A stretch of 64,000 nt of DNA from Paracholeplasma vituli (GTDB taxonomy: Bacteria; Bacillota_I; Bacilli_A; Acholeplasmatales; UBA5453): positions 1-64,000 of the forward strand of contig NZ_JAOEGN010000002.1 of assembly GCF_025446935.1 (NCBI RefSeq). Direction: 5' to 3'. The notes under the pieces were generated by a model. The model saw only the letters and a program-made list of their open reading frames with translations. It was not told the origin of the DNA and searched no databases. The position numbers were made by a program, and so were the translations under genes. Positions 18,383-26,818 of this stretch are shown here, in pieces; positions within the stretch are counted from its first letter, which is position 1, and every line of letters begins with the position of its first letter.

Positions 18383-19387
18383 TTGCAAGATCTTAAGTTT
18401 TCGAAACCAGAAGTAAAGGTTGAGTCTGTATCAGGCGATAGTACCAAAGCAATTTGCACCATCAGCCCGCTCGAAAGAGGTTATGGGATTACCATTGGTA
18501 ACTCACTTCGTCGTGTACTGTTATCTTCATTACCAGGCGCAGCGATTGTCAATGTAAAGATTGAAGGAGCTGAACACGAATTCTCAACACTTGAAGGTGT
18601 TATGGAAGACGTGATGAGTATTGTTTTGAATCTTAAAAAAGTGGTCTTATCCGTTGATTCAACGGATCCAAATTTCGAAAAAGAAATTGAAATCCACCAA
18701 AACGGTGCAGGTGTCGTTACCGCTTCAGATATTATTCATGACAGTGATATAAAGATTATTAACCCTGACCAAGTCATCGCGACTGTGGTTGAAGGTGGTA
18801 AATTATCGATGTATATGACCGTCAGACGTGGCATTGGGTATGTCGGTTCTGTGAAGAACAAAGCATTCTCCAATTCAGTCGGCGTGATTGCGATCGATTC
18901 GATCTATACACCGATCAATCGTGTTGCTTACGAAGTTGAAAAGACTCGTGTCAACAATGATGCTGATTATGACAAATTGATTATGGAAGTGGAAACCAAT
19001 GGCGCGATTAAAGCTCATGAAGCCTTATCGTTAGCTGCGAAAATGATGATTGATTACCTATCTGTCATCGTGGACTTGGACGCAACCACCCACGACATCA
19101 GTTTCATGTCTGAAAAAGTAAGCGAAACCAACACCCATAAACTTGAAAAGCCAATTGAAGAATTAGACCTATCGGTTCGTTCATTCAACTGCCTGAAGAG
19201 AGCGGGTATCAATACGCTAGCTGAATTAACTAAGAAGACAGAAGAAGAAATGATGCGCGTCCGTAACTTAGGACGTAAGTCATTAAAAGAAGTAAAAGAG
19301 AAGTTAGAAGATTTAGGTTTAAGTTTTGCTGCTGGTTATGCTAACGGTAGAAAACTAGACGTTGCTTCTGACGATGACAACGAATAA
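18383..19387 (+). CDS. rpoA: RNA polymerase alpha subunit
   Basis: The 334-residue protein has the N-terminal dimerisation domain ([20 protein letters not shown]) and the C-terminal DNA- and activator-binding domain ([33 protein letters not shown]). The start is TTG at 18383, placed eight bases after AAAGGAGG. The first in-frame ATG is well inside the conserved domain, so TTG is the real start. Confidence 0.98.
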   Translation: MQDLKFSKPEVKVESVSGDSTKAICTISPLERGYGITIGNSLRRVLLSSLPGAAIVNVKIEGAEHEFSTLEGVMEDVMSIVLNLKKVVLSVDSTDPNFEKEIEIHQNGAGVVTASDIIHDSDIKIINPDQVIATVVEGGKLSMYMTVRRGIGYVGSVKNKAFSNSVGVIAIDSIYTPINRVAYEVEKTRVNNDADYDKLIMEVETNGAIKAHEALSLAAKMMIDYLSVIVDLDATTHDISFMSEKVSETNTHKLEKPIEELDLSVRSFNCLKRAGINTLAELTKKTEEEMMRVRNLGRKSLKEVKEKLEDLGLSFAAGYANGRKLDVASDDDNE

Positions 19388-19398
19388 GGAGAACTACT

Positions 19399-19761
19399 AT
19401 GGCAGGATATAGCAGATTAAGACGTAACAGCGCTCAAAGAAGAGCCCTTCTTAGAGATTTGGTTACTGACTTAATTATTCATGGACAAATTGAAACCACA
19501 GAAGCTAAAGCTAAAGAACTCAGCAAATTGGCTGACAAGATGGTCACCCTTGGTAAGAAAGGCACATTAGCTGCAAGACGCCAAGCCCTAACAATCGTTA
19601 GAGACGAACTTGTCAAAGAAGGTCAAACTGCAGTTCAAAAACTGTTTGGAGAAATTGCCCCTAAGTTTAAAGATCGTAACGGTGGTTATACCCGCGTGAT
19701 CAAAACATTGCCACGTCTTGGTGACTCAGCCCCTATGGCGATCATCCAATTTGTGGAATAA
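19399..19761 (+). CDS. rplQ: Large ribosomal subunit protein bL17
   Basis: The 120-residue product begins [21 protein letters not shown] and ends [28 protein letters not shown], a complete L17. It is the last gene of the ribosomal cluster. In Bacillus it is followed by ecfA1; here ecfA1 is about 40 kb away. Confidence 0.98.
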   Translation: MAGYSRLRRNSAQRRALLRDLVTDLIIHGQIETTEAKAKELSKLADKMVTLGKKGTLAARRQALTIVRDELVKEGQTAVQKLFGEIAPKFKDRNGGYTRVIKTLPRLGDSAPMAIIQFVE

Positions 19762-19778
19762 TTAACACCAAAATAAAT

Positions 19779-19810
19779 ACACAGAAGTCATTTGATTTCT
19801 GTGTTTTTTT
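19779..19810 (+). terminator. Terminator of the ribosomal superoperon
   Basis: ACACAGAA and TTCTGTGT form a perfect 8-bp stem, followed by six to seven T. It lies 18 bases after the rplQ stop. Confidence 0.9.
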
Positions 19811-19831
19811 CGCATTTTTGATAATATCCTT

Positions 19832-19849
19832 ATCTATTTTTAAATAGAT
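19832..19849 (+). promoter_or_regulatory. Palindrome at the pepF promoter
   Basis: ATCTATTT-TT-AAATAGAT is a perfect inverted repeat with 8-base arms. It lies directly upstream of a -10-like TATACT (19855-19860), covering where a -35 element should be, and no good -35 is visible. It may be an operator or activator site. The regulator is unknown. Confidence 0.45.
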
Positions 19850-19887
19850 GGTGTTATACTATTCATAACATTACTGGAGGTAACCTA

Positions 19888-21579
19888 ATGAAATTTAAAG
19901 ACTTTCAATATCAAAGACCTGATGTAGAAGCTATTAAGGCTAAATATGTTCAAGTTATGGCTGATTTTAAAGCTGCATCATCCGCTCATATGCAAGCAGA
20001 TATCATCAAACAAGTATTCAGTTTAGTAGATGAAGTCGATACTATGGCTCAACTCGTATCGATCCGTTATTCATTAAACACACAAGATCCATTTTACGAA
20101 GCTGAGATGGAGTTCATCGATGAGGTTTCACCTGAACTTCAAAACTTAGTCAACGAGTTCAATAAACTTGTTTACGGATCGAAGTTTAAAAATGAATTGA
20201 TTAAAGTATTTGGAGAACATTACTTCAATCAAATCGAAGTATCATTAAAATCTTTTGACGAAAAGATTATTCCACTACTTCAAGAAGAAAATAAACTCAA
20301 TAGCAAGTACTCGAAAGTAGTCGCGTCTGCTCAAATCGAATTTGATGGGGGGGTATATAACCTTTCTCAAATGAGTCCATTTACACAAAGTAAGGATCGT
20401 GAAACGAGACACCGTGCCCAACTTAAAATTTCTGAATTCTTCGCTTCAAAAGAAGCTGAGCTGGATGAAATCTACGACAATTTAGTCAAAGTTAGAAACG
20501 ACGCTGCGAAAGCACTCGGTTATGAAAACTTTGTCGAATTAGGGTATAAACGTTTAGGTAGAACCGATTATGGTTCGAAGGAAGTGAAAGCTTACCGGGA
20601 ACAAATCAAACGCGATGTGGTTCCGTTTGTTGAAAAACTAATTCAAAGAAAGGCTAAGCGTTTAGGTATTAAAGACCTTAAGAGTTATGATACCATTTCA
20701 TTCTTATCAGGTAACCCAACCCCTAAAGGCGATTTAACTTGGCAAGTTGAACAAGCAACTAAGATGTATCGTGAACTCTCAAAAGAAACCGATGAATTCT
20801 TTACATTTATGAAAGACAGCGAACTGCTTGAACTAGACTCCAAAAAGGGAAAAGCTGGTGGTGGTTATTGTACATTTATTCCAGGGTATAAAGCCCCATT
20901 TATCTTCGCAAACTTTAATGGGACATCGCATGACGTCGACGTTTTAACCCACGAGGCAGGGCATGCTTTCCAAGTCTATCAAGCTAGAGAATTCATCAAT
21001 CCGATGCAACGATTCCCTGGTTATGAAGCCTGTGAAATTCACTCGATGAGTATGGAATTCTTTGCGTGGCCTTGGGTACCGCTATTCTTTAAAGAAGATG
21101 CTGAAAAGTACTATTTCTCACACTTATCCGGTGCGATTTCCTTCTTACCTTATGGTGCGCTAGTAGATGAATTCCAACATGCAATTTATGAAAATCCGAA
21201 CATGTCTAAAGAAGAACGTAAAGCTACTTGGAGAAAACTTGAAAAAGTATATCAACCATCCAAAGATTATGATGATGACCACTTCATGGAAAAAGGTACT
21301 TACTGGTTCAGACAAAGTCACATTTTCCAATCCCCGTTCTATTATATTGATTATACGCTCGCCCAAGTATGTGCGTTCCAATATTGGATTCGTAACCATG
21401 AGAACCATCAAGAAGCGTGGGCATCCTATGTTGAGCTATGTAAGTTAGGTGGATCTAAAGGATTTGTCGTATTGATGAAAGATGCGAAACTCAATAGTCC
21501 ATTTGAGGATGGCACAATTCTTAAGACCATTAAGCCATTAGAAGCATTTTTAAATACCATTGACGATACAAAATTATAG
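19888..21579 (+). CDS. pepF: Oligoendopeptidase F family peptidase (M3B)
   Basis: The 563-residue cytoplasmic zinc peptidase cleaves peptides of moderate length. The metal site HEAGH is at residues 355-359, and the third ligand Glu lies in the following CEIHSMSMEFF segment. Conserved substrate-site residues appear in FRQSHIFQSPFYYIDYTLAQ. There is no signal peptide. It is monocistronic: a terminator follows, and a palindrome overlaps its promoter. AAGGAGG-like CTGGAGGTAACC precedes the ATG. Confidence 0.93.
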   Translation: MKFKDFQYQRPDVEAIKAKYVQVMADFKAASSAHMQADIIKQVFSLVDEVDTMAQLVSIRYSLNTQDPFYEAEMEFIDEVSPELQNLVNEFNKLVYGSKFKNELIKVFGEHYFNQIEVSLKSFDEKIIPLLQEENKLNSKYSKVVASAQIEFDGGVYNLSQMSPFTQSKDRETRHRAQLKISEFFASKEAELDEIYDNLVKVRNDAAKALGYENFVELGYKRLGRTDYGSKEVKAYREQIKRDVVPFVEKLIQRKAKRLGIKDLKSYDTISFLSGNPTPKGDLTWQVEQATKMYRELSKETDEFFTFMKDSELLELDSKKGKAGGGYCTFIPGYKAPFIFANFNGTSHDVDVLTHEAGHAFQVYQAREFINPMQRFPGYEACEIHSMSMEFFAWPWVPLFFKEDAEKYYFSHLSGAISFLPYGALVDEFQHAIYENPNMSKEERKATWRKLEKVYQPSKDYDDDHFMEKGTYWFRQSHIFQSPFYYIDYTLAQVCAFQYWIRNHENHQEAWASYVELCKLGGSKGFVVLMKDAKLNSPFEDGTILKTIKPLEAFLNTIDDTKL

Positions 21580-21589
21580 AAATAATGCA

Positions 21590-21617
21590 AAACCTAGGAC
21601 AAAACCTAGGTTTTTTT
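21590..21617 (+). terminator. Terminator after pepF
   Basis: AAACCTAGG pairs with CCTAGGTTT around a six-base loop, and the T run extends to 21617. Confidence 0.9.
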
Positions 21618-21620
21618 GTT

Positions 21621-21636
21621 ATACTATGTATAGTAT
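21621..21636 (+). promoter_or_regulatory. Palindrome upstream of the MarR gene
   Basis: ATACTA-TGTA-TAGTAT is an inverted repeat that also contains a TATACT -10-like element. MarR proteins often repress their own promoter through such sites, so an autoregulatory operator is plausible. Only the symmetry is directly seen. Confidence 0.4.
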
Positions 21637-21673
21637 TTCGAATTTGGAATAATTACGATAAAGAAGGTGCCCT

Positions 21674-22120
21674 ATCTCCTACGATTTAAAAACCATCACG
21701 GTCTTGTTCCGTGCAAAAAACAGCCTTGAAACTCTAATCAAGCAAGACGTCCAAAGCTATGGCGTGAATGTAAGCGAATTTGGTACCCTCGAAGCCCTTT
21801 ATCATAAAGGCGCATTAACCGTCCAACAAATTATTGATAAAGTATTAATCGCGAATTCATCGATGACCTATGTTCTCGATAACCTTACCAAGAGAGGTTT
21901 GATCACAAGAACTAAAGACCCACTCGATAAACGCATTTTTAAAGTAGAATTGACACCAGAAGGCAAAGCATTCATGGATCAAATTTACCCACAACACGAA
22001 GCCAATATGAAAACTGTTCTTAGCATACTATCCAAAGAAGAACAACAATCCTTACAATCCTTATTGAAGATTTTAGGATTAAGCGCGAAAAATTTCAAAT
22101 GTACAAAAGAAAACATCTAA
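21674..22120 (+). CDS. MarR family transcriptional regulator, non-AUG start
   Basis: The winged-helix region reads SEFGTLEALYHKGALTVQQI, then a recognition helix with ANSSMTYVLDNL and a wing with DPLDKRIFKVELT, giving a MarR protein of about 148 residues. The frame has no ATG or GTG at its head. A TTG at 21704 would remove the YDLKTITVLFRA helix that MarR proteins usually have, and nothing resembling a ribosome binding site precedes it. AGAAGGTG at 21662-21669 fits an ATC codon at 21674 (ISYDLKTIT...), which I use as the start. ATC initiation is rare, and an ATG-to-ATC change or sequencing error is the alternative. It ends in a shared terminator. Its targets are unknown. Confidence 0.75.
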   Translation: MSYDLKTITVLFRAKNSLETLIKQDVQSYGVNVSEFGTLEALYHKGALTVQQIIDKVLIANSSMTYVLDNLTKRGLITRTKDPLDKRIFKVELTPEGKAFMDQIYPQHEANMKTVLSILSKEEQQSLQSLLKILGLSAKNFKCTKENI

Positions 22121-22154
22121 GGGCAATTCAATTCACCCTTAGATGTTATTTTTT
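22112..22154. terminator. Bidirectional terminator between marR and nagB
   Basis: AACATCTAAGGG and CCCTTAGATGTT form a perfect 12-bp stem. T-rich sequence follows on the plus strand. On the minus strand, downstream of nagB, the stem is followed by TTTTCTTTTG-like sequence, so it can serve both convergent genes. Confidence 0.85.
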
Positions 22155-22874
22155 TAATAATAGTTTGGCAGCTTCTTTATCTAAGAAGATGTCAACATTG
22201 CTATGTTTTTGTAAGAAAGAGGCAGGGAGTGATTCTGTGATTTCACCTGTAATCATTTTGTAAATTGCGTCCGCTTTCGAAGCACCTGTAGCGATTAGTA
22301 CGATGCGTTTCGCATCCAGGATATTTTGAATTCCCATTGTAATTGCGTGGGTTGGAACTTCATCGATATGATTGAAGAAACGAGCATTGTCTAAGCGGGT
22401 TTTTTCCGCAAGTAAGACTGTGTGTGTTTTGGAATCTGCTTTTGTTCCAGGCTCGTTAAAACCAATATGGCCATTCGCGCCGATACCTAGTAATTGGATA
22501 TCTGGAACAAACTGATTTAGTAAGTCATTATAAGCTTTACAGGATTCCTCATAAGTACCTTGAATCGATGGTATGTGTACACGATTGAAATCGACATTGA
22601 TGTGGTTAAAGAGATTTCTTTTCATAAATTCTTTATAAGATTCAGGATGTCCATCAGGTAAACCAATATATTCATCTAGGTTTACAGTTGTAACGTTATG
22701 ATAGTCAGTATGGTTTTCTTTGTGATCTTTGGCTAATAAAGCATACACACCAAGCGGAGTTGACCCGGTAGCTAACCCAAGTACACTGTTAGGGTTTGCT
22801 TTGACTTGCTCTATGAATAAGTCTGCCACAGCACGATCAATTTCTGCTTTACTTCTTAAAATATGGATATTCAT
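22146..22874 (-). CDS. nagB: Glucosamine-6-phosphate deaminase
   Basis: The 242-residue enzyme converts glucosamine-6-phosphate to fructose-6-phosphate and ammonia. It shows LGLATGSTPLGVY (phosphate loop), the catalytic Asp in TVNLDEYIGL, and GIGANGHIGFNEPG with the catalytic His. It is the short form without the allosteric C-terminal extension. It lies three bases downstream of nagA on the same strand and completes amino-sugar entry into glycolysis. Confidence 0.97.
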   Translation of the reverse strand: MNIHILRSKAEIDRAVADLFIEQVKANPNSVLGLATGSTPLGVYALLAKDHKENHTDYHNVTTVNLDEYIGLPDGHPESYKEFMKRNLFNHINVDFNRVHIPSIQGTYEESCKAYNDLLNQFVPDIQLLGIGANGHIGFNEPGTKADSKTHTVLLAEKTRLDNARFFNHIDEVPTHAITMGIQNILDAKRIVLIATGASKADAIYKMITGEITESLPASFLQKHSNVDIFLDKEAAKLLLKK

Positions 22875-22877
22875 TGT

Positions 22878-24002
22878 TTATAATACGACCTTTCCATTTA
22901 TAATGGTATGAACAACGTCATAATCTTGATTGAGGATGACGAGATTCGCGAGTTTTCCAACTTCGATAGAACCCATTAGGTGGTCTAGTTTAAGTTGTTT
23001 AGCGGGATTTAGTGAAGCAAGTACGGATGCCATGGAAGGGCTAAGTTGAAGTGTTTTAATCAAGTTTTTGACCCCATCATTCATTTTTAAAATGGATCCG
23101 GCTAAGGTACCATCTGCTAAACGAGCTTCATTGTTTTGAATGTGAACGGATTGTCCACCCAAATCATAAATACCTGGTGTCATGTATTTTGCACGCATAC
23201 TATCTGTAATAAGTGATACACCTTCTACCCCTTTTGCTTTGATCAGGATTTTCGCTGCAGGCATTGAGACATGGATTAAGTCGTAGATGAGTTCGGCATT
23301 GAGCTCATCGTGAAGTAATGCCGCACCAACCACTCCAACATCACGGTGGTGCAACGGTGTCATTGCGTTATAGGTATGTGTTAGTGAGGTTGCACCAGCT
23401 TTAATGGCTTTGACAACCGTATCGTAATTCGCTTTTGTATGCGCAATCGATGCCACCACACCTGTTTCTTTTAAGTGTTCGATGAGGGACATAGCCCCTT
23501 CAATATCCGGTGCGATCGATACTTTTCTTATCTGATTACCGGATACTTTTTGGAAGTGATCAAATAGTGTGGTATTTGCCTCTATGATGCAATTTAGAGG
23601 TTGTGCACCGGCCGCCCCTTTATGAATAAAAGGACCTTCTAAATGAACACCTAAAACCACGGCTGCATTTGGGTTTTGATTGAGTACATAGTCTGCAATA
23701 TTACTTAATGCGCGGTCAATATTTTCTTTGGTTTGAGTCATCGTTGTTGGTAAGAAAGCTGTCGTACCTTCTTTAACTAACGAAAGCGCCATTTTTTCAA
23801 CAGCATCTGTTTCAGGATCCATCGCATCGAAGCCATTTGAACCATGAATATGTAAATCGATGAATCCCGGCATAACATACTCTACTGGTAAATCCTGTCG
23901 AGGTTCCTTTTTGTGGAGTTCTTTAATTCTTCCATTTTCTAGAATTAAATCTCCAAACACAACCTTATCTTCTAATACGATCCATTTGTTTTCTAGTATC
24001 AC
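22878..24002 (-). CDS. nagA: N-acetylglucosamine-6-phosphate deacetylase
   Basis: The 374-residue amidohydrolase removes acetate from GlcNAc-6-phosphate. Metal and substrate residues are seen in IDLHIHGSNGFDAMD, HLEGPFIHKGAAGAQ, VASIAHTKAN, THTYNAMTPLHHRDVG and the catalytic Asp of LITDSM. The start is GTG at 24002, eight bases after GAAGGTG. It is the first gene of nagA-nagB, whose promoter carries the island's operator. Confidence 0.96.
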   Translation of the reverse strand: MILENKWIVLEDKVVFGDLILENGRIKELHKKEPRQDLPVEYVMPGFIDLHIHGSNGFDAMDPETDAVEKMALSLVKEGTTAFLPTTMTQTKENIDRALSNIADYVLNQNPNAAVVLGVHLEGPFIHKGAAGAQPLNCIIEANTTLFDHFQKVSGNQIRKVSIAPDIEGAMSLIEHLKETGVVASIAHTKANYDTVVKAIKAGATSLTHTYNAMTPLHHRDVGVVGAALLHDELNAELIYDLIHVSMPAAKILIKAKGVEGVSLITDSMRAKYMTPGIYDLGGQSVHIQNNEARLADGTLAGSILKMNDGVKNLIKTLQLSPSMASVLASLNPAKQLKLDHLMGSIEVGKLANLVILNQDYDVVHTIINGKVVL

Positions 24003-24045
24003 GTGTAATACACCTTCGATTTCTCATTGTAATGTGTCTATTAAT

Positions 24046-24073
24046 ATCTTATCATCAAAAAAATAAATTGCAA
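24046..24073 (-). promoter_or_regulatory. Promoter of nagA-nagB
   Basis: Read on the minus strand, TTGCAA and TAAGAT are separated by 16 bases, about 45 bases before the GTG. An operator palindrome overlaps its -35 element. Confidence 0.6.
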
Positions 24074-24092
24074 TCTAGATTGTATAGATAAG
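24071..24092 (-). promoter_or_regulatory. GntR-type operator of nagA-nagB
   Basis: Two overlapping symmetric elements are seen: the perfect palindrome CAATCTAGATTG (24071-24082) and, on the minus strand, CTTATCTATACAA (24092-24080). The latter differs by one base from the CTTGTCTATACAA site at 25951-25963. They overlap or abut the -35 element. The GntR/UTRA protein encoded 1.1 kb away is the likely binder. Confidence 0.6.
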
Positions 24093-24100
24093 TTGATTAG

Positions 24101-24128
24101 AAAAAATAAAGACTGCCTAAAGGCAGCC
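24101..24128 (-). terminator. Terminator of the ROK kinase gene
   Basis: On the minus strand, GGCTGCC-TTTA-GGCAGTC forms a 7-bp stem with one G-T pair, followed by TTTATTTTTT. It ends the transcript of the kinase gene about 70 bases after its stop. Confidence 0.8.
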
Positions 24129-24150
24129 TAATTTATATTAGAAAACTTCA

Positions 24151-24180
24151 CTTGTAAAGTCAAGATGAGCACGATATAAT
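24151..24180 (+). promoter_or_regulatory. Plus-strand promoter pointing into the ROK kinase 3' end
   Basis: TTGTAA (24152-24157) and a perfect TATAAT (24175-24180) are 17 bases apart. They would direct RNA antisense to the kinase gene. CTTGTAAAGTCAAG around the -35 is a loose match to the island's operator. No plus-strand gene follows until 25191. Confidence 0.35.
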
Positions 24181-24191
24181 AGTACTATGAT

Positions 24192-25076
24192 TTACTTAAA
24201 ATTTGGATAACGGTTTAGGAAATGGTAGAACGCTCCAACCATGCCTGCGTCATTCTTATATTGTGCCGCTTTCAATGTTGTGTACTTGATAAGGTGATCG
24301 CTAAGTCTTGGTAGAACGTGTGATTTCAATTCTTCGATAAAGGATGGTCTAGCTGTAATACCACCACCAATGACAATGATTTCAGGGTTAAAAGCATAGG
24401 CAATATTCGCAATTCCAATGCTTAAATTCTGATAGAAACGATTGACCACTTCAATCGCACCAGGGTGGCCTTCATCAAAGAGTTTAAACACAGCGACACC
24501 ATTATCAATGTCCGAACTAATTTGCTTTTTAGCAGCCCTAACCAAACTTGAAGTAGAAGCGATTTGTTCATAGACTTCACCTTCAATTTGCATCAATCCA
24601 AATTCACCAGCACTGAATCCGTTACCTTCAATGAGGTGACCGTTCAATACGATTGCACCACCTATACCGGTACCCACAGTTAAAGCAATCATCGAAGACG
24701 CATTTCTACCAGCACCCATGTGGTATTCACACAGTGCCATTGAGTTGACATCATTCATAACCGAAACAGGTAGATGAAGAGCAGATTGTAATTCTTCAAT
24801 AATATTAAGACCAATGAAATCAAGAATAGCGTTGGTTGCGCTTAGTAGTTCACCCGTTTGTGAACTGATTACACCAGCTGATGAAACTGCGATACCTTCA
24901 CCCTTGAACGAATCCTTCATTTGATTTACAGCTTGAATGATATCTTCAATAATGAATTTTCCACCTAAAGCGCCTCTAGAAGGCATCATCGCTTTATGAA
25001 TGAGTTCACCATATTGAGTAATTACCCCATATTTAATATCGGTTCCCCCGATATCAAAAACAAAAAATTGACGCAT
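24192..25076 (-). CDS. ROK family sugar kinase, zinc-site-free (candidate ManNAc/GlcNAc kinase)
   Basis: The 294-residue protein has the ROK phosphate loop FVFDIGGTDIKYG, the catalytic Asp in VMNDVNSMALCEY and the adenosine site IVIGGGITARP. The zinc motif of classical ROK enzymes is absent: the region reads AGEFGLMQIEG with no CxCGxxGC cluster. Such variants phosphorylate various sugars. With nagA, nagB and nanE in the island, an N-acetylhexosamine, perhaps ManNAc, is the likely substrate; this is inference. I chose the ATG after AAAGAGGTG; an in-frame TTG 18 bases upstream precedes that site. Confidence 0.85.
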   Translation of the reverse strand: MRQFFVFDIGGTDIKYGVITQYGELIHKAMMPSRGALGGKFIIEDIIQAVNQMKDSFKGEGIAVSSAGVISSQTGELLSATNAILDFIGLNIIEELQSALHLPVSVMNDVNSMALCEYHMGAGRNASSMIALTVGTGIGGAIVLNGHLIEGNGFSAGEFGLMQIEGEVYEQIASTSSLVRAAKKQISSDIDNGVAVFKLFDEGHPGAIEVVNRFYQNLSIGIANIAYAFNPEIIVIGGGITARPSFIEELKSHVLPRLSDHLIKYTTLKAAQYKNDAGMVGAFYHFLNRYPNFK

Positions 25077-25105
25077 AGAACACACCTCTTTCAATTCTAT
25101 TAGAT

Positions 25106-25134
25106 ATTATAAGGGGTCAATCCACAAAAAACAA
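25106..25134 (-). promoter_or_regulatory. Promoter of the ROK kinase gene
   Basis: On the minus strand, TTGTTT and a perfect TATAAT are 17 bases apart, 30 bases before the ATG. No operator like that of nagA is seen here. Confidence 0.55.
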
Positions 25135-25190
25135 TTGAAATCAAAGACAAATCAAAATAAGTTTAACTTATAAAAAAAAGAGGTAACCAC

Positions 25191-25901
25191 ATGATCACAC
25201 CTATTTACAAAGTCATCGAAAATGACATCAAACTCAAAATTAATCAAGGAGAACTTAAAAGTGGGGACCTTGTACCCTCAGAAAATGAGCTCAAGGATCA
25301 ATACAACGTATCCCGTATGACCGTTAGACAAGCTCTAAACAATCTGGTCAATGATGGGTATCTATTCCGTCATAAGGGTAAGGGTACTTTCATTTCACAG
25401 CGAAAGATTGAAAAGAATATCCACGGTGTACGTTCATTCACTGAAGAAATGGCGGCGACTGGTCGTAAAGTTTCTAATAAGATTCTATCCTTCGAACGGG
25501 TTCAAGCTTCGCCTGACATCGCAGACAAACTCTTCTTAAACGAAGGCGATGAAGTGATTCATGTTGAACGTGTTCGCTACGGTAACGACATTCCAGTACT
25601 ATTTGAACAACTCTACATCCCGGGGAATCTTTTTAAAACCATCGGTAAAGAAAACTTGCAAGGCTCGTTTTACCAATACCTTGAACATGAACTTGGTATG
25701 CAAATCTCGTACTGCATTCAACAGATTGAAGCCATTTCTGCGGATTCAAAAGTGAGTGTTGCGTTAGAAGTCAATAAGAATGTCCCAACATTACTCATTG
25801 TTCGTAACACCTTCTTATCGAATGGGCGTCCATTTGAGTATGTGAAATCATTTTACCGAGCTGACCAATACAAATTCGTTCAACACGCCATTAAAGGCTA
25901 A
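25191..25901 (+). CDS. GntR family regulator with UTRA domain (HutC/NagR type)
   Basis: The 236-residue protein has an N-terminal winged helix (residues 1-75: PIYKVIENDIKLKINQGEL, then SENELKDQYNVSRMTVRQAL and RHKGKGTFIS). The C-terminal UTRA effector domain runs from about 95 to 230. Such proteins bind palindromes like TTG-N6-CAA and usually respond to a phosphorylated sugar; NagR/YvoA senses amino-sugar phosphates. It is divergent from the kinase gene and next to nagA. Sites fitting its class occur at four promoters in this island, so it is probably the local master repressor. The effector is inferred. Confidence 0.9.
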   Translation: MITPIYKVIENDIKLKINQGELKSGDLVPSENELKDQYNVSRMTVRQALNNLVNDGYLFRHKGKGTFISQRKIEKNIHGVRSFTEEMAATGRKVSNKILSFERVQASPDIADKLFLNEGDEVIHVERVRYGNDIPVLFEQLYIPGNLFKTIGKENLQGSFYQYLEHELGMQISYCIQQIEAISADSKVSVALEVNKNVPTLLIVRNTFLSNGRPFEYVKSFYRADQYKFVQHAIKG

Positions 25902-25914
25902 AATAATTCAAATT

Positions 25915-25941
25915 AGACCAGATAAAAACTGGTCTTTTTTT
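25915..25941 (+). terminator. Terminator after the GntR gene
   Basis: AGACCAG and CTGGTCT form a 7-bp stem around ATAAAAA, followed by a run of T. Confidence 0.88.
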
Positions 25942-25950
25942 AACGGCTTT

Positions 25951-25984
25951 TTGTATAGACAAGTAAAAAGATTATTGATATAAT
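25951..25984 (+). promoter_or_regulatory. Promoter with GntR-type operator before the 26006 operon
   Basis: TAGACA (25956-25961), a 17-base spacer and TATAAT (25979-25984) form the promoter. The operator TTGTATAGACAAG (25951-25963; CTTGTCTATACAA on the other strand) covers the -35 element, the arrangement expected for repression. Confidence 0.7.
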
Positions 25985-26005
25985 GACCATGAAAGCGGTG
26001 AACCT

Positions 26006-26818
26006 ATGGATAATATCGCAGTAAAACCATTAGAAATCAAAATAGCCTTACAAAAACAAGCGTGTTTTGGTGGGGCTTGGTATCATAAAGTGATGAGCAT
26101 CGAATACCCTTTTTATGGTATCGAAGGGACCGTCACGCTTCCTATACCATTTATTAGAAGATACGATCAAAACTATAAAGCAAAACATGTGGTTGATTTA
26201 AATCATAAAAACTTGGACGTTTCCTCCATTTATATGGGTGGACATGCGAGTGATGAATCTGATGTTGGTTTAGCCCTATTTAGAGGGTATTTAGACGATC
26301 AAATCTCGACTGGGGCGTTTGTTTATCGTCCGTTTTGGCGGTATATTACCGATGAATTTGAAGATATCGGGACCTATGATTTAGAAAAAGGTCGTAACTA
26401 CGCAGCGACATTATTATCTGAACGAAACGGGATTAAGAATATTTATGCACAATACCATCCCTCTTTTACTGAATACTACTATTTACCAGGCGATACACTC
26501 AAACTATCTTTATTCAGCCCTAAACCCAACTTTATGCAACTACAGATTACTGTAATTGATGTATCTAGACTACCCTATTCTGCTAATCTAAGAAGACGTT
26601 ATCAGATGAAAGTTCCACAAACATTCTTAAGTCCGATGTTTTCTTCTAAAGGTCATGGAACAGATATGCCGAAAACATATAAACGTGTCAATGCCATTGA
26701 TCAAGTTCGAAATGAAGGTAAAGAAGCGATTTTAACTAAAACTGAAATTCTCAATGCCCAGTGGAAAAATTGTTTCTTATATTACAAAGAAAACAACACA
26801 TTATTTAAAACCCTTTAA
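26006..26818 (+). CDS. Unknown-family island protein 1, frameshifted near its C-terminus
   Basis: The 270-residue product is one of three paralogues in this window (others at 47437 and 53318). Shared blocks are GAWYHKV (from residue 23), SIYMGG then ESDVGL, YRPFWRYI, EYYYLPGD, SKGHG and KRVNAIDQVRNEG. No signal peptide is visible, so it should be cytoplasmic. The frame stops after NNTLFKTL, whereas both paralogues continue for about 35 residues. Adding one C to the CCC at 26811-26813 restores the paralogue-like ending. I do not recognise the family. The aromatic-rich, strand-like pattern suggests a beta-sandwich. Function is unknown; context points to glycan binding or processing. Confidence 0.75.
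   Translation: MDNIAVKPLEIKIALQKQACFGGAWYHKVMSIEYPFYGIEGTVTLPIPFIRRYDQNYKAKHVVDLNHKNLDVSSIYMGGHASDESDVGLALFRGYLDDQISTGAFVYRPFWRYITDEFEDIGTYDLEKGRNYAATLLSERNGIKNIYAQYHPSFTEYYYLPGDTLKLSLFSPKPNFMQLQITVIDVSRLPYSANLRRRYQMKVPQTFLSPMFSSKGHGTDMPKTYKRVNAIDQVRNEGKEAILTKTEILNAQWKNCFLYYKENNTLFKTL

Noticed and set aside
21160-21448. Frames on both strands inside the pepF 3' part
   Set aside because: They overlap a well-supported peptidase domain and have no homology or ribosome binding site.
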